A stretch of DNA of 64,000 nt from Leifsonia sp. PS1209. GTDB taxonomy: Bacteria; Actinomycetota; Actinomycetes; Actinomycetales; Microbacteriaceae. A program made the position numbers and the translations under genes. Each line of letters opens with the position of its first letter. The first letter of the stretch is position 1. The notes under the pieces were generated by a model. It made no database searches. It was not told where the DNA came from and saw only the letters and a list, made by a program, of their open reading frames with translations. Positions 16,633 through 27,857 of the stretch are shown here, piece by piece. The stretch spans positions 1,922,001 through 1,986,000 of the forward strand of contig NZ_CP051154.1 in the NCBI RefSeq assembly GCF_012317045.1. Reading direction: 5' to 3'.

Positions 16633-16805
16633 TTGGTGTGTGTCGGGCGTATCCCGCTCGACCATCATGGTTTTCTGAGAGCCGCTCCGTCGCACTGCGA
16701 CGAAGACGGACTCGCCAGTAACTTCCTGAAGAGTAAACAGACAGGACCAGGTCCGCGGCTCATCGAGCCGAGGGGAGCTGTTCCCCGAAGAAAAGGTACG
16801 TAAAA
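16633..16805 (+). other. rplU mRNA leader with small hairpins
   Basis: The leader contains CGGCTC-ATC-GAGCCG around 16757-16771 and GGGGAGCTGTTCCCC around 16773-16787, shortly before the AAGG ribosome binding site. Ribosomal protein leaders often carry autoregulatory binding sites. No known leader family is recognised here, so the role is open. Confidence 0.4.
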
Positions 16806-17114
16806 GTGGTTTACGCAGTTGTGCGCGCCGGAGGCCGGCAGGAAAAGGTCGAGGTCGGCACCATCGTGACGATGGACCGGATCAAGGCTGATAAGAACGG
16901 CAACGTCGAGCTGGCTGCTGTGCTGCTTGTCGACGGCGACAAGATCACCTCCGACGCCGGTTCGCTGGCGAAGGTCAAGGTCACCGCTGAGGTCCTCAAC
17001 GACCTCCGTGGCCCGAAGATCGTGATCCAGAAGTTCAAGAACAAGACCGGCTACAAGAAGCGCCAGGGGCACCGTCAGGACCTCACGCGCGTCAAGATCA
17101 CCGGCATCAAGTAG
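16806..17114 (+). CDS. rplU: 50S ribosomal protein L21
   Basis: At 102 residues the protein has full L21 length, begins [17 protein letters not shown] and ends with the conserved Lys/Arg-rich [10 protein letters not shown] block. It binds 23S rRNA in the large subunit. The start is GTG with AAGG upstream. It is followed after 32 bases by rpmA, the usual L21-L27 pair, under the strong promoter described separately. Confidence 0.97.
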   Translation: MVYAVVRAGGRQEKVEVGTIVTMDRIKADKNGNVELAAVLLVDGDKITSDAGSLAKVKVTAEVLNDLRGPKIVIQKFKNKTGYKKRQGHRQDLTRVKITGIK

Positions 17115-17146
17115 CCGATCGACCTCAGGCTTAGGAGAAGAAGCAG

Positions 17147-17404
17147 ATGGCACACAAAAAGGGAGCGAGCTCCACTCGCAACGGTCGTGACTCGAACGCA
17201 CAGCGCCTCGGCGTGAAGCGCTTCGGTGGCCAGGTCGTCGGAGCGGGCGAGATCATCGTCCGCCAGCGCGGCACCCACTTCCACCCCGGCGTGAACGTCG
17301 GACGTGGCGGCGACGACACCCTGTTCGCCCTCGCAGCCGGCTCGGTCGAGTTCGGCAACAAGGGCGGCCGCAAGGTCGTCAACATCGTGGCCGCCGAGGC
17401 GTAA
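17147..17404 (+). CDS. rpmA: 50S ribosomal protein L27
   Basis: This 85-residue protein begins [16 protein letters not shown], the mature-type N-terminus that reaches the peptidyl transferase centre; there is no cleavable extension as in Firmicutes. The conserved RFGGQVV and [10 protein letters not shown] blocks are present. AGGAGAAG precedes the ATG. A GC-rich terminator follows before obgE. Confidence 0.97.
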   Translation: MAHKKGASSTRNGRDSNAQRLGVKRFGGQVVGAGEIIVRQRGTHFHPGVNVGRGGDDTLFALAAGSVEFGNKGGRKVVNIVAAEA

Positions 17405-17435
17405 AGCCCCGCACCACGCACCAGCATTCGAGGAT

Positions 17436-17459
17436 GGGCGGGCTTCGGCCCGCCCTTTC
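17436..17459 (+). terminator. Rho-independent terminator after rpmA
   Basis: GGGCGGGC (17436-17443), a TTCG tetraloop and GCCCGCCC (17448-17455) are followed by TTT. The hairpin lies 32 bases after the rpmA stop and 41 bases before obgE. It probably attenuates ribosomal protein transcription before the GTPase gene. Confidence 0.85.
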
Positions 17460-17475
17460 TCCATTTACAGACTGA

Positions 17476-19889
<2,414 letters not shown>

Positions 19890-19892
<3 letters not shown>

Positions 19893-19901
19893 ACTTGAGT
19901 C
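19890..19901 (+). promoter_or_regulatory. internal leaderless promoter of proA overlapping the proB stop codon
   Basis: TAAACT at 19890-19895 fits a TANNNT -10, and six bases separate it from the proA ATG at 19902. Its first three bases are the proB stop codon. It would give proA a leaderless transcript independent of the obgE-proB mRNA. No Shine-Dalgarno sequence precedes proA, which supports the idea. Confidence 0.55.
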
Positions 19902-21170
19902 ATGGTCGACACCATCACCGAATCGCTCTCGCTCGTCGAGAAGCTCGCAGCTGCCAAGCGGGCGTCGCGCGTGCTCGCCACGGCGAACACCGACGCCAAG
20001 AACGCCGCTCTCCGCGCGGTCGCGGCCGGTCTGCGGTCGCAGGCTCCGCGCATCCTGGAGGCGAACGAGCTCGACCTGGCCAACGGCCGTGAGAACGGGC
20101 TGTCGACCGGTCTGCTCGACCGGCTCACGCTGACCGAGACGCGTCTCGGCGCGCTGGCGGACGCGGTGCTGGAGGTCGTCGGCCTGACCGACCCCGTCGG
20201 CGAGGCCGTGCGGGGGAGCACGCTGCCGAACGGCGTGTCGATCACGCAGGTGCGCGTGCCATTCGGTGTGGTCGGCGCGATCTACGAGGCGCGCCCGAAC
20301 GTCACGGTCGACATCGCGGCCCTCGCGCTGAAGAGCGGCAACGCCGCCGTGCTGCGCGGCGGAAGCGCGGCGATCAACACCAACCGCGTGCTCGTCGCGG
20401 TGATCCAGGATGCGTTCGCCTCCGTCGGGCTGCCGTCCGACGCCGTGCAGACCATCGACGAGTTCGGTCGCGACGGCGCCACCCAGCTGATGAAGGCGCG
20501 CGGCTACGTGGATGTGCTCATCCCGCGGGGGAGCGCCGACCTGATCCGCACGGTCGTCACCGAGTCGACGGTCCCCGTGATCGAGACCGGCGCGGGCGTC
20601 GTGCACATCGTGCTGGACGAGTCCGCCCGCGAGGACTGGGCTGTCGACATCGTGCGGAACGCCAAGGTGCAGCGGCCGAGCGTCTGCAACGCCGTCGAGA
20701 CGTTGCTCGTGCTCCGCTCCGCCGCCGACCGGCTGCTGCCTCCCGTGCTCGGCGCACTCACCGCATCCGGGGTCACCATCCACGCGGACGAGCGCTCCAT
20801 CGGCTACGCGGAGTCCGCCGTTCCCGTCACCGAGGAGGACTGGGCGACGGAGCACATGAGCCTCGACATCTCGGTGAAGGTCGTCGACGACCTGGGCGAG
20901 GCGATCGAGCACATCCGCACGTACTCGACCCAGCACACCGAGGCGATCATCACGAACGATCTCGCCAACGCGGAGCGCTTCCTGGCGGAGGTGGACTCCG
21001 CGGTGGTGATGGTGAACGCCTCCACCCGGTTCACCGACGGAGGCGAGTTCGGCTTTGGGGCGGAGGTCGGCATCTCCACCCAGAAACTGCACGCGCGCGG
21101 GCCGATGGGCCTGCCGGAGCTGACCAGCACCAAGTGGATCGTCCGCGGGTCAGGGCAGTTCAGGGCGTGA
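19902..21170 (+). CDS. proA: gamma-glutamyl phosphate reductase
   Basis: This NADPH-dependent enzyme makes glutamate-5-semialdehyde for proline synthesis. At 422 residues it is full length. The catalytic cysteine lies in the block RPSVCNAVETL, and VPFGVVGAIYEARPNV and GSAAINTNR are conserved. It follows proB by nine bases, completing the pathway pair. The ATG at 19902 appears to be used from a leaderless transcript (see the promoter). Confidence 0.97.
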   Translation: MVDTITESLSLVEKLAAAKRASRVLATANTDAKNAALRAVAAGLRSQAPRILEANELDLANGRENGLSTGLLDRLTLTETRLGALADAVLEVVGLTDPVGEAVRGSTLPNGVSITQVRVPFGVVGAIYEARPNVTVDIAALALKSGNAAVLRGGSAAINTNRVLVAVIQDAFASVGLPSDAVQTIDEFGRDGATQLMKARGYVDVLIPRGSADLIRTVVTESTVPVIETGAGVVHIVLDESAREDWAVDIVRNAKVQRPSVCNAVETLLVLRSAADRLLPPVLGALTASGVTIHADERSIGYAESAVPVTEEDWATEHMSLDISVKVVDDLGEAIEHIRTYSTQHTEAIITNDLANAERFLAEVDSAVVMVNASTRFTDGGEFGFGAEVGISTQKLHARGPMGLPELTSTKWIVRGSGQFRA

Positions 21171-21178
21171 CGCGCCAC

Positions 21179-21184
21179 TAGACT
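21179..21184 (+). promoter_or_regulatory. -10 element of the small membrane protein gene
   Basis: TAGACT fits the TANNNT consensus and lies about 40 bases before the ATG at 21225. An AAGGAAG ribosome binding site falls within the inferred leader. No clear -35 hexamer is seen. Confidence 0.4.
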
Positions 21185-21224
21185 GGTTCGCAGGCGTTCG
21201 CGCCACCGGAAAGGAAGAAACTCG

Positions 21225-21461
21225 ATGACCCACCTGTCGCTGCTGCTGGCCGAGGCCGAAACGCACGTTGAACTCCCCATGCCGACATGGGCGTACGGCG
21301 CGATCGCGATCGTGATCTTCACCGTCCTCGGTTTCGTCATCTGGTCGTACCGCGACGTGGCGAACCGCCACAGCCACAAGGCGGGCCCCGGTGCCGCCTC
21401 CCACGCAGGAGCGCCTGGCGCCACGCACCACGGCGACGGCCACCCCACCCAGGGTCACTGA
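21225..21461 (+). CDS. small single-helix membrane protein with His-rich tail
   Basis: This 78-residue protein has one transmembrane helix at about residues 22-42 (AIAIVIFTVLGFVIWSYR), a short acidic N-terminus and a cytoplasmic-type tail containing seven histidines with Gly and Ala. AAGGAAG before the ATG at 21225 is a good ribosome binding site. It sits between proA and nadD. The His/Gly tail could bind metal, but nothing proves it. Function unknown. Confidence 0.75.
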   Translation: MTHLSLLLAEAETHVELPMPTWAYGAIAIVIFTVLGFVIWSYRDVANRHSHKAGPGAASHAGAPGATHHGDGHPTQGH

Positions 21462-21475
21462 CCACTGCCTGACGA

Positions 21476-22078
21476 ATGCAGCTGACGGAGAAGCGTCGCA
21501 CGCGCATCGGTGTGATGGGCGGCACGTTCGACCCCATCCACCACGGGCACCTGGTCGCGGCCAGCGAGGTCGCCCAGTCGTTCGATCTGGATGAGGTCAT
21601 CTTCGTCCCGACCGGCCAGCCGTGGCAGAAGGGCGAAGTGACGCCGGGGGAGCACCGCTACCTGATGACGGTGATCGCGACGGCCTCCAACCCGCGCTTC
21701 ACGGTCAGCCGCGTCGACATCGACCGCGAGGGTCCGACGTACACGATCGACACCCTGCGCGACCTGCACGAGTCACGGCCGGACGCCGAACTCTTCTTCA
21801 TCACGGGGGCGGACGCCATTGCGCAGATCCTCAGCTGGCGGGATGTGCAGGAGCTCTGGGACCTCGCGCACTTCGTGGCTGTGAGTCGTCCGGGACATGA
21901 CTTGAGTATTTCTGGATTGCCGACCCAGGACGTAAGCTTGTTGGAAGTTCCGGCCTTGGCGATCTCGTCAACCGACTGCCGGACCCGGGTGAGCAGGGGA
22001 TTCCCGGTCTGGTACTTGGTGCCGGACGGGGTTGTTCAGTACATCTCCAAACACCATCTGTATCGGAGTGTGGCATGA
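21476..22078 (+). CDS. nadD: nicotinate-nucleotide adenylyltransferase
   Basis: This enzyme joins nicotinate mononucleotide to AMP in NAD synthesis. It is a 200-residue nucleotidyltransferase with [11 protein letters not shown] at residues 15-25 and the C-terminal ISSTDCRTR motif. The ATG at 21476 has only a weak upstream site. The stop overlaps the next gene by ATGA. The nadD-X-rsfS order is the standard actinobacterial arrangement with one gene inserted. Confidence 0.96.
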   Translation: MQLTEKRRTRIGVMGGTFDPIHHGHLVAASEVAQSFDLDEVIFVPTGQPWQKGEVTPGEHRYLMTVIATASNPRFTVSRVDIDREGPTYTIDTLRDLHESRPDAELFFITGADAIAQILSWRDVQELWDLAHFVAVSRPGHDLSISGLPTQDVSLLEVPALAISSTDCRTRVSRGFPVWYLVPDGVVQYISKHHLYRSVA

Positions 22079-23469
22079 CTTTGTGGCAAGACCCGCCGCC
22101 ACAGACACGGCGACAGGCGCGCGAGAACGAGCGTTCGGCGGAACAGCAGGCTGCCGGCCAGGCGTCCCGCCGTGCTGGCACGGCTCAGCCGACGCCTGGC
22201 GGCGAGATCCCGACCTTGACGACGCCGTACACGTTCTCGTCCGACCAGGCCGACCGCGACGCCCAGGGCGATGCAGGCACGGACGAGGCCGCCGAGCGGC
22301 CCGCGATCCCCGCCTCTGCCTTCGAGGAGCCGGGCGTCACGCCGCCGTCGCGCCCGAACCTGCCGACGTTCGGCAACGCCTTCGATCTTCCGGCCGCGCC
22401 CGCTGCGCCCGCTGCGTCCACCACTCAGGATGCACCGGAGTCGTCGACCATGTTCAAGCAGGCGAGTGACGTGTCCCAGCCGGAGCCGGTGACGGTTCCC
22501 GTCCCCGTCGTCAAGCCCGAGGCTTCAGCACCCGCACCCGCAACGCCAGCGTCGCAGGGCACCCCGCCCGCCACGCAAGCCACCCCCGAGCGTGCTCTGA
22601 CGCGTCGCGAGTTGCGTGCGATGCTCCAGGCCCAGGAGGCCAACCAGCAGGCCGGGCAGCCGGATGCGGTCATCCCTGTCACGTTCACCCCGCCCGCCGA
22701 CCCGGCACCCGCGCGTCCGGCCGCCGAGCCGGAGGTCGCGTCGTCGTCGCCGACCGCGTGGCCGTTCGCCCCGCTCGGGGCGTCGTCCGACAGCGCAGCA
22801 AGCGCCGCGTCGTCCGCTCCCGCCTCCTCGCCGGAGGGCACCGCTGCTCCGGCCGCTTCGGTCAGCGCATCCACTGCCGACTCGTCGTTGCTCGCACCGA
22901 CGTCGGCGCCTGCCGAGAAGTCGTCCGGCTCCGATGCGGACGCACGCTCCGACGAGGCCGACAGCACGCTGGAACGCCAGCCCTTCACCCCGCCGACCGG
23001 TCACTGGTCGACGGCGGCCGAGCTGGATGACAAGAACCAGCCGTTCGACCAGATCATCTCGCGCAACGTCGGCCAGTCCGGCTCGGCGACCACCACGAAC
23101 GCGCTCATCCTGCCCGTGCTGCCCACCGCAGACGCGACCGGTCCGCTCACCGCGACCGGCGAGATCCTCGTCACCGGCTCGATCGACCTGCCCCGCGGGC
23201 TCGGCGCAACGGGCGCCCACCCGGACAGGATCGATTCCTCCGACCTCGACCGCCTGCTCGACGGCGACGAGAACGAGTTCAACACATCCGAAGTCGCGCC
23301 GATCCGTGCATCCAGGGCCATCAGCTCGCACACGTCGACCCGCGGCGTCATCGCCCCGCCGAAGAAGCGCGGCGGCAAACTGCCCGTCGTGCTGATCGTC
23401 ACCGCCGGCGTGCTCGCCGTCGGTGTCATCGGCCTCCTCATCTCCGCTTACGTCTTGAAGGTGTTCTGA
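22075..23469 (+). CDS. Pro/Ala/Ser-rich protein with C-terminal membrane anchor
   Basis: This 464-residue protein lies between nadD and rsfS. Residues 1-300 are low complexity (Pro, Ala, Ser, Thr with acidic patches) and begin [16 protein letters not shown] more ordered region at about 300-400 carries [10 protein letters not shown] and a [13 protein letters not shown] block. A basic stretch KKRGGK then leads into a single helix at about 436-462 and a four-residue end. The N-terminus is therefore probably cytoplasmic (tail-anchored). It overlaps nadD by ATGA. I do not recognise a functional domain. Confidence 0.8.
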   Translation: MTLWQDPPPQTRRQARENERSAEQQAAGQASRRAGTAQPTPGGEIPTLTTPYTFSSDQADRDAQGDAGTDEAAERPAIPASAFEEPGVTPPSRPNLPTFGNAFDLPAAPAAPAASTTQDAPESSTMFKQASDVSQPEPVTVPVPVVKPEASAPAPATPASQGTPPATQATPERALTRRELRAMLQAQEANQQAGQPDAVIPVTFTPPADPAPARPAAEPEVASSSPTAWPFAPLGASSDSAASAASSAPASSPEGTAAPAASVSASTADSSLLAPTSAPAEKSSGSDADARSDEADSTLERQPFTPPTGHWSTAAELDDKNQPFDQIISRNVGQSGSATTTNALILPVLPTADATGPLTATGEILVTGSIDLPRGLGATGAHPDRIDSSDLDRLLDGDENEFNTSEVAPIRASRAISSHTSTRGVIAPPKKRGGKLPVVLIVTAGVLAVGVIGLLISAYVLKVF

Positions 23470-23521
23470 TCATCCTTTCCACCCTGTTCCACCCGGCCGC
23501 CCCCACGACGGAGGCCCGACC

Positions 23522-23899
23522 GTGACCGCGACAGAGCACGCCAAGCAGATCCTGCAGCTCGCAGCGAAGGCAGCAGACTCCAAGTCCGGGGAAGACCTGG
23601 TGGCGCTCGACGTCTCCGGCCCGCTGCCCCTCACCGACGCGTTCCTGCTGGTCAGCGGCCGTGTCGAGCGCAACGTCATCGCCATCGCGGGCGAGATCGA
23701 AGACCAGCTGAACGAGGCGGGCGTCAAAACCCTGCGCCGCGAAGGCAAGGCGGAGGGCCGCTGGGTCCTCCTCGACTTCGGCGACCTGGTCGTGCACGTC
23801 TTCCACGAGGAAGACCGCATGTACTATGCGCTCGAACGCCTTTGGAAAGACTGCCCGGTCATCCCGCTCGAACTGCCCGTGCACGAGGGCGCCGAGTAG
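23522..23899 (+). CDS. rsfS: ribosomal silencing factor RsfS
   Basis: This protein binds L14 on the 50S subunit and blocks subunit joining under starvation. The 125 residues cover the whole RsfS/Iojap fold, including LVALDVSG, FLLVSGRVERNVIAIA, and the signature WVLLDFGDLVVHVFHEEDRMYYALERLW. It uses a GTG start at 23522. The gap of 52 bases to the upstream membrane protein gene contains no terminator, so co-transcription with nadD is likely. Confidence 0.95.
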   Translation: MTATEHAKQILQLAAKAADSKSGEDLVALDVSGPLPLTDAFLLVSGRVERNVIAIAGEIEDQLNEAGVKTLRREGKAEGRWVLLDFGDLVVHVFHEEDRMYYALERLWKDCPVIPLELPVHEGAE

Positions 23900-23969
23900 C
23901 GCATCCCGGTTCGGCGTTCTTTGCGCAGTGTGTGAGAGTTCTCTCATGCTGCGCTGATTGACTGACGGC

Positions 23970-24263
23970 ATGAGATGCCCGACAGACAACGCCACCCTCG
24001 TGATGAGCGAGCGCAGTGGAATCGAAATCGACTACTGCCCCGAATGCCGCGGAGTGTGGCTCGACCGCGGAGAGCTGGACAAGATCATCGACCGTGCGCA
24101 GCCGGTGGCGGGAGGTGGAGCGGGTGGCGGAGCGCAGCCGTATGGCCAGCAGCAGCAGTACGGGCAGCCCGCGCAGCAGGGGTACCAGCAGCCCGGCCAC
24201 GCGCAGCAGCAGTACCCGTACAAGAAGAAGCGCGAGAACTGGCTCAGCGAACTCTTCGACTGA
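23970..24263 (+). CDS. TFIIB-type zinc-ribbon protein
   Basis: This 97-residue protein has a short zinc ribbon: MRCPTDNATL, then CPECRGVWLDRGELDKII, giving Cys3 and a downstream CxxC pair. A Gly- and Gln/Tyr/Pro-rich low-complexity middle follows (GQQQQYGQPAQQGYQQ), and then KKKRENWLSELFD, a conserved-looking C-terminus. I start at the ATG at 23970 rather than a TTG four codons earlier because the zinc ribbon conventionally begins MxCP. Function unknown; the Gln/Tyr-rich segment resembles disordered linkers. Confidence 0.85.
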   Translation: MRCPTDNATLVMSERSGIEIDYCPECRGVWLDRGELDKIIDRAQPVAGGGAGGGAQPYGQQQQYGQPAQQGYQQPGHAQQQYPYKKKRENWLSELFD

Positions 24264-24357
24264 CCGCGGCACGCCCGAGCGTCGCGCTGGTTTCTTCCAG
24301 ACCTGGATCATGTAGTAGGCTAAACGAGTTGTTTCGGAGAGATCGGGAACAGCGTCT

Positions 24358-24433
24358 GGGTCTGTGGCGCAGCTGGTAGCGCACCTGCATGGCATGCAGG
24401 GGGTCAGGGGTTCGAGTCCCCTCAGATCCACCA
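24358..24433 (+). tRNA. tRNA-Ala (anticodon GGC)
   Basis: A full cloverleaf folds. The acceptor GGGTCTG (24358-24364) pairs with CAGATCC (24423-24429) with one G-U. The anticodon stem CCTGC/GCAGG encloses the loop ATGGCAT, anticodon GGC, reading GCC and GCU. The T arm is AGGGG-TTCGAGT-CCCCT. The 3' ACCA is encoded. A strong terminator follows immediately. Confidence 0.95.
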
Positions 24434-24438
24434 CCGAA

Positions 24439-24479
24439 GGGTCAGCCCCCGCGAGAAATCGCGGGGGCTGACCCTTTTT
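24439..24479 (+). terminator. Rho-independent terminator of tRNA-Ala
   Basis: A perfect 16-bp stem pairs 24439-24454 (GGGTCAGCCCCCGCGA) with 24459-24474 across a GAAA tetraloop, followed by five T residues. This is the clearest terminator in the window. Confidence 0.93.
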
Positions 24480-24531
24480 CGCGTCCGCCTTGACCTTCGG
24501 TCGTCGGGCCGAAGTGGTTGCCATTTCGGGA

Positions 24532-24545
24532 TGTATGCGCATACA
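24532..24545. promoter_or_regulatory. perfect palindrome upstream of the secreted glycosidase
   Basis: TGTATGCGCATACA is a perfect 14-bp palindrome 64 bases before the ATG at 24609, in the promoter region. It is typical in size for a dimeric repressor such as GntR, MarR or LacI family members. No regulator gene is adjacent, so the binding protein is unknown. Confidence 0.5.
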
Positions 24546-24608
24546 CTGTCCGGAATCGATATCCCAGCACGATCACCTCGGGATGCTCCACACCGAAGGA
24601 AGCCAGCA

Positions 24609-26537
24609 ATGAAGCGGACGACGATGCCCCCTCCCACCCTCTCCAGAGCGATCGGCGCGGGTGTCGCGCTGGTCACCTCCGCCCTCGTCGGTGGGGCGAT
24701 CGCCGCGCCCGCGAGCGCCGCCCCACCCACCGCCAGCACCGTCGACACCACCGGCCCCGCCTCCACCGACGCCACCCCGTACACCGCGGAGCTCACCCGG
24801 TGGGCGGCGGACACCTGGCGGTCGATGGCCGCCATGACCGACCCCACCACCGGCCTCCCCGCCGACAACATCGGCGGCGACCTCAGCCCGGCCACCGCAT
24901 CCGGTTTCACGTCGCCGACGAACATCGGCGGCTACCTGTGGTCGACGCTCGCGGTGCGCGACCTCGGCATCATCGGCGGGGCGGAGGCGCACGACAGGGT
25001 GGCGACCACCATCGGCACCCTCGAGACGCTCGAGCGGAACGCCGCGAGCGGCATGTTCTACAACTGGTACTCGCCGGCGGACGGGTCGAAGCTGACGACC
25101 TGGCCGGAGAACGGCACCGTGGTCAACCCGTTCCTCAGCACGGTCGACAACGGCTGGCTGGCCGCCGGGCTCCGGATGGTCGCCAACGCCGAGGCGGACA
25201 GCGATCCGGCCCTCAGCGCCCGGGCGCGCGCCCTCTACGACTCGATGGACTTCGGCGTCTTCTACGACAAGCAGGGCAAGCAGCCTGTGCTCCCCGCCGG
25301 CGCCAACCGCGGCGGCTTCTGGGAGACGCCGCCCGTGGGGGAGACAGGATGCGAGGCCCCCGCCTACAACGGCGCGCCCGTCACGCTCGTCTACGCCTGC
25401 CACCACTACGACACCACCGTCAGTGAGAGCCGCATCGCCACCTACCTGGGCATCGTGAACGGGCAGATCCCCGCATCCGGGATGTATGGCACGTTCCGCA
25501 CCATGCCGGACGGCTGCGACTGGTCGTGGCAGGAGCAGCGGCCCACCGGGCAGAACCGGGTGTACGACGGGCTGACCGTGTACGAAGGGGCGTACTCGTA
25601 CGACGGGATGTCGTTCGTGCCGAGCTGGGGCGGGAGCATGTTCGAGGCGCTGATGCCGTCGCTGCTGGTGCCGGAGGAGCAGTGGGGGCCGACCTCGTGG
25701 GGGCTCAACCACCCGATCACCGTCGCGGTGCAGGAGAAGCACGGAGAGGACGCCGGCTACGGATACTGGGGGTTCTCGCCGTCCAGCAACCCGGCGGGCG
25801 GCTACCGCGAGTACGGCGTCGACCTCGCCGGGATGAAGGCGGACGGCTACCTCTCCGACCAGGAGAACACCGACGTCGACCAGCCGTACCGCGACTGCCC
25901 GGACGCCGACCGCGGCCACAATCCGGACCCGTCCTTCGGCGACGGCGTCGTGACGCCGCACGCTTCGTTCCTCGCACTCGGCTACGACCCGGCCGCCGCG
26001 GTCGCCAACCTGCGCGGCATCGAGCACGACCTGCACGCGTACGGGCCCGGCGGGTTCTACGACGCGGTCGCAGTGAAGAGCGGGACGATCGCGAAGCGCT
26101 ACCTGTCGCTCGACCAGTCGATGGTCCTCGCGGCCGTCGGCAACGCGGTCGACCACGGCGCGATGCGGCGCCACTTCGCCGACGACCAGGTGCGGGACGT
26201 GCTGCAGCCGCTGATGGCGGCACAGACGTTCTCCGCGGCGTGGGCGTCGGACGACGCGGTGACCGTGCCCGGCGACGGGGGAGCGGGCGGCGGAGGCGGA
26301 GCGGGCGAGCCCGGGCAGCCGGGGACGGGGACGGGGACGCAGCCAGTGGACGACCCCGGACCGTCAACGTCCGACCTCGCCGACGCGACCACCGCCGCAC
26401 CCACGACGGCGCTCGCAGCGACAGGATCGCGCGCGGGCGACAGCGCGGCGTGGTGGGCAGCACTCGCCCTGATCACCGTCGGCGCGGGCGCCGCCGGTCT
26501 CCTCGCCCGAGCGAGCGGACGCCGCCGAGACGCGTGA
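24609..26537 (+). CDS. secreted, cell-wall-anchored PF10091 (glycoamylase-like) glycoside hydrolase
   Basis: This 642-residue exported enzyme has an N-terminal signal peptide (basic MKRTTM, hydrophobic core, cut near PASA-AP). The catalytic domain, about residues 55-545, shows the PF10091 pattern: TVDNGWLAAGL, WSWQEQRPT, SWGLNHP, GYGYWGFSPSSNP, VVTPHASFLAL and YGPGGFYDAV. PF10091 includes GH144 beta-1,2-glucanases, so the substrate could be a beta-glucan rather than starch. A Gly/Pro linker leads to LAATG, a hydrophobic helix and RRRDA, a class E sortase sorting signal. AAGGAA precedes the ATG at 24609. Confidence 0.85.
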   Translation: MKRTTMPPPTLSRAIGAGVALVTSALVGGAIAAPASAAPPTASTVDTTGPASTDATPYTAELTRWAADTWRSMAAMTDPTTGLPADNIGGDLSPATASGFTSPTNIGGYLWSTLAVRDLGIIGGAEAHDRVATTIGTLETLERNAASGMFYNWYSPADGSKLTTWPENGTVVNPFLSTVDNGWLAAGLRMVANAEADSDPALSARARALYDSMDFGVFYDKQGKQPVLPAGANRGGFWETPPVGETGCEAPAYNGAPVTLVYACHHYDTTVSESRIATYLGIVNGQIPASGMYGTFRTMPDGCDWSWQEQRPTGQNRVYDGLTVYEGAYSYDGMSFVPSWGGSMFEALMPSLLVPEEQWGPTSWGLNHPITVAVQEKHGEDAGYGYWGFSPSSNPAGGYREYGVDLAGMKADGYLSDQENTDVDQPYRDCPDADRGHNPDPSFGDGVVTPHASFLALGYDPAAAVANLRGIEHDLHAYGPGGFYDAVAVKSGTIAKRYLSLDQSMVLAAVGNAVDHGAMRRHFADDQVRDVLQPLMAAQTFSAAWASDDAVTVPGDGGAGGGGGAGEPGQPGTGTGTQPVDDPGPSTSDLADATTAAPTTALAATGSRAGDSAAWWAALALITVGAGAAGLLARASGRRRDA

Positions 26538-26541
26538 CACC

Positions 26542-26587
26542 GGATGCACGGGGCGGGGCCGGCGCGCCCACCCCGCCCCGCGCATCC
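26542..26587. terminator. bidirectional terminator hairpin
   Basis: GGATGC-A-CGGGGCGGGG (26542-26558) pairs with CCCCGCCCCG-C-GCATCC (26571-26587), a 17-position stem with one A/C mismatch and a 12-nt loop. It lies between the convergent glycosidase and GNAT genes, five bases after one stop and eight before the other. Confidence 0.75.
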
Positions 26588-26595
26588 ACCGGCCG

Positions 26596-27702
26596 TCAGC
26601 CGATCGTCTTCTTCCAGCGGGCCGAGTACGCCAGCGGGCGGAAGCCGACGGCCTCGTTCACATCGAGCATGTGGCGGTTGTCTTCCGCGTTCATCGTCTC
26701 GACCGACCTGCTGGCCGGAAAGCGGTCGCCGAGCTCGCGCAGGTTGGTGAGCTTCAGCAGCATCCCGAGGCGGCGGCCGCGGTGGCCGGCGAGCACGAGG
26801 GTGTCCATCTGCTCCACCGGGCGGTCCGGTTCGGCGGGCACGTCGAGTTCGGTGTACCCGGCGGGCTCTCCCGTCTCCGCATCCACCACGATGGTAGTGA
26901 TGATGGTGCGCGGGCTCGCCTCCCAGTGGTCGTCGACGGAGCGGACGCGCTCGGCGGTCCAGACGTCTTCGGACTGTTCGATCCCGGCGTTCGGGGTGTC
27001 GGTGCTCATCCTGGTGCGCATGAGGGCGAGCGCGTCGACCCAGGCGTCGGGCGTTCGGCCCTGCCAGGTGACCGTGCGATACCCGGCCGAAGCGGCCAGC
27101 GCCTCCCGCAGGCAGGAGGCCATGACGTCTGCCTCCATCGGGAGGGCAAGGCTGCTCAGCCGCCCGATCTGTTCCAGCGTGAAGCCGAACCGGAGCAGGA
27201 ACCGGGTGGAGGCGAGGTCCAGCGGCATGGAGCCGAACCCGGTGGGCGCAGGAAGGCTGTCGCCGCCGATCCCGGCCGCGTAGTCCGTCTGGTTCTGGAT
27301 GGTGCGGCGGCCGGCATCCACGGCCAGCTGTTCGAGCCGGGCGTAGATGGCCGCGCCGATGCCGTCGCCGCGGTAGCCGGGGAGCACCGCCACCGCCGCC
27401 CAGCACTCGGACGCACCGGCGGGGAGCACGAGAGTGCCGCGCCCCACCACCCTGCCGTCCACGTGGGCGACGAAGCCCCTGCTGCCGATGGACTCGTCCT
27501 TCCAGTTCGGGAGGAGCTCGGCGGCGGCGATCTCGGGGGCGGGCAGCGGCGAGGTGTCGCCGCGCAGCTCGGCGATGACCGCGCTGCGCACGGCGGCCAG
27601 GCCGATGAAGTCGGCGGCGTCCGGTGCGTCGATGGTGTCCGGCACTGTGACGGCGGAGATGGTGAAGGCCGGGGCGGGACGGGTGTGATCGTAACGTGAC
27701 AT
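26596..27702 (-). CDS. tandem GNAT N-acetyltransferase
   Basis: This 368-residue protein has two GNAT domains. The N-terminal domain, about 20-185, carries the acetyl-CoA loop PGYRGDGIGAAIY. The C-terminal domain, about 200-368, carries LAGHRGRRLGMLLK and a final NEAVGFRPL block. Two-domain GNATs of this size are common in actinobacteria (mycothiol synthase and relatives), but no specific substrate is evident. AAGG lies before the ATG at 27702. It converges on the secreted glycosidase across a strong hairpin. Confidence 0.85.
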   Translation of the reverse strand: MSRYDHTRPAPAFTISAVTVPDTIDAPDAADFIGLAAVRSAVIAELRGDTSPLPAPEIAAAELLPNWKDESIGSRGFVAHVDGRVVGRGTLVLPAGASECWAAVAVLPGYRGDGIGAAIYARLEQLAVDAGRRTIQNQTDYAAGIGGDSLPAPTGFGSMPLDLASTRFLLRFGFTLEQIGRLSSLALPMEADVMASCLREALAASAGYRTVTWQGRTPDAWVDALALMRTRMSTDTPNAGIEQSEDVWTAERVRSVDDHWEASPRTIITTIVVDAETGEPAGYTELDVPAEPDRPVEQMDTLVLAGHRGRRLGMLLKLTNLRELGDRFPASRSVETMNAEDNRHMLDVNEAVGFRPLAYSARWKKTIG

Positions 27703-27857
27703 GAGAAACCTTTGTTTGCAGGATCGGTCGACTCACCCACGGTCGTGGGGAGTAGGAAATCGCTGCTAACGGATCACGATGGATAGTGTCGCACGCCGCT
27801 CGGGCGCGGGACAAGGGGTTCTTGTGCTGCTCATCCCGATGCCGATTGAATGAGGGC

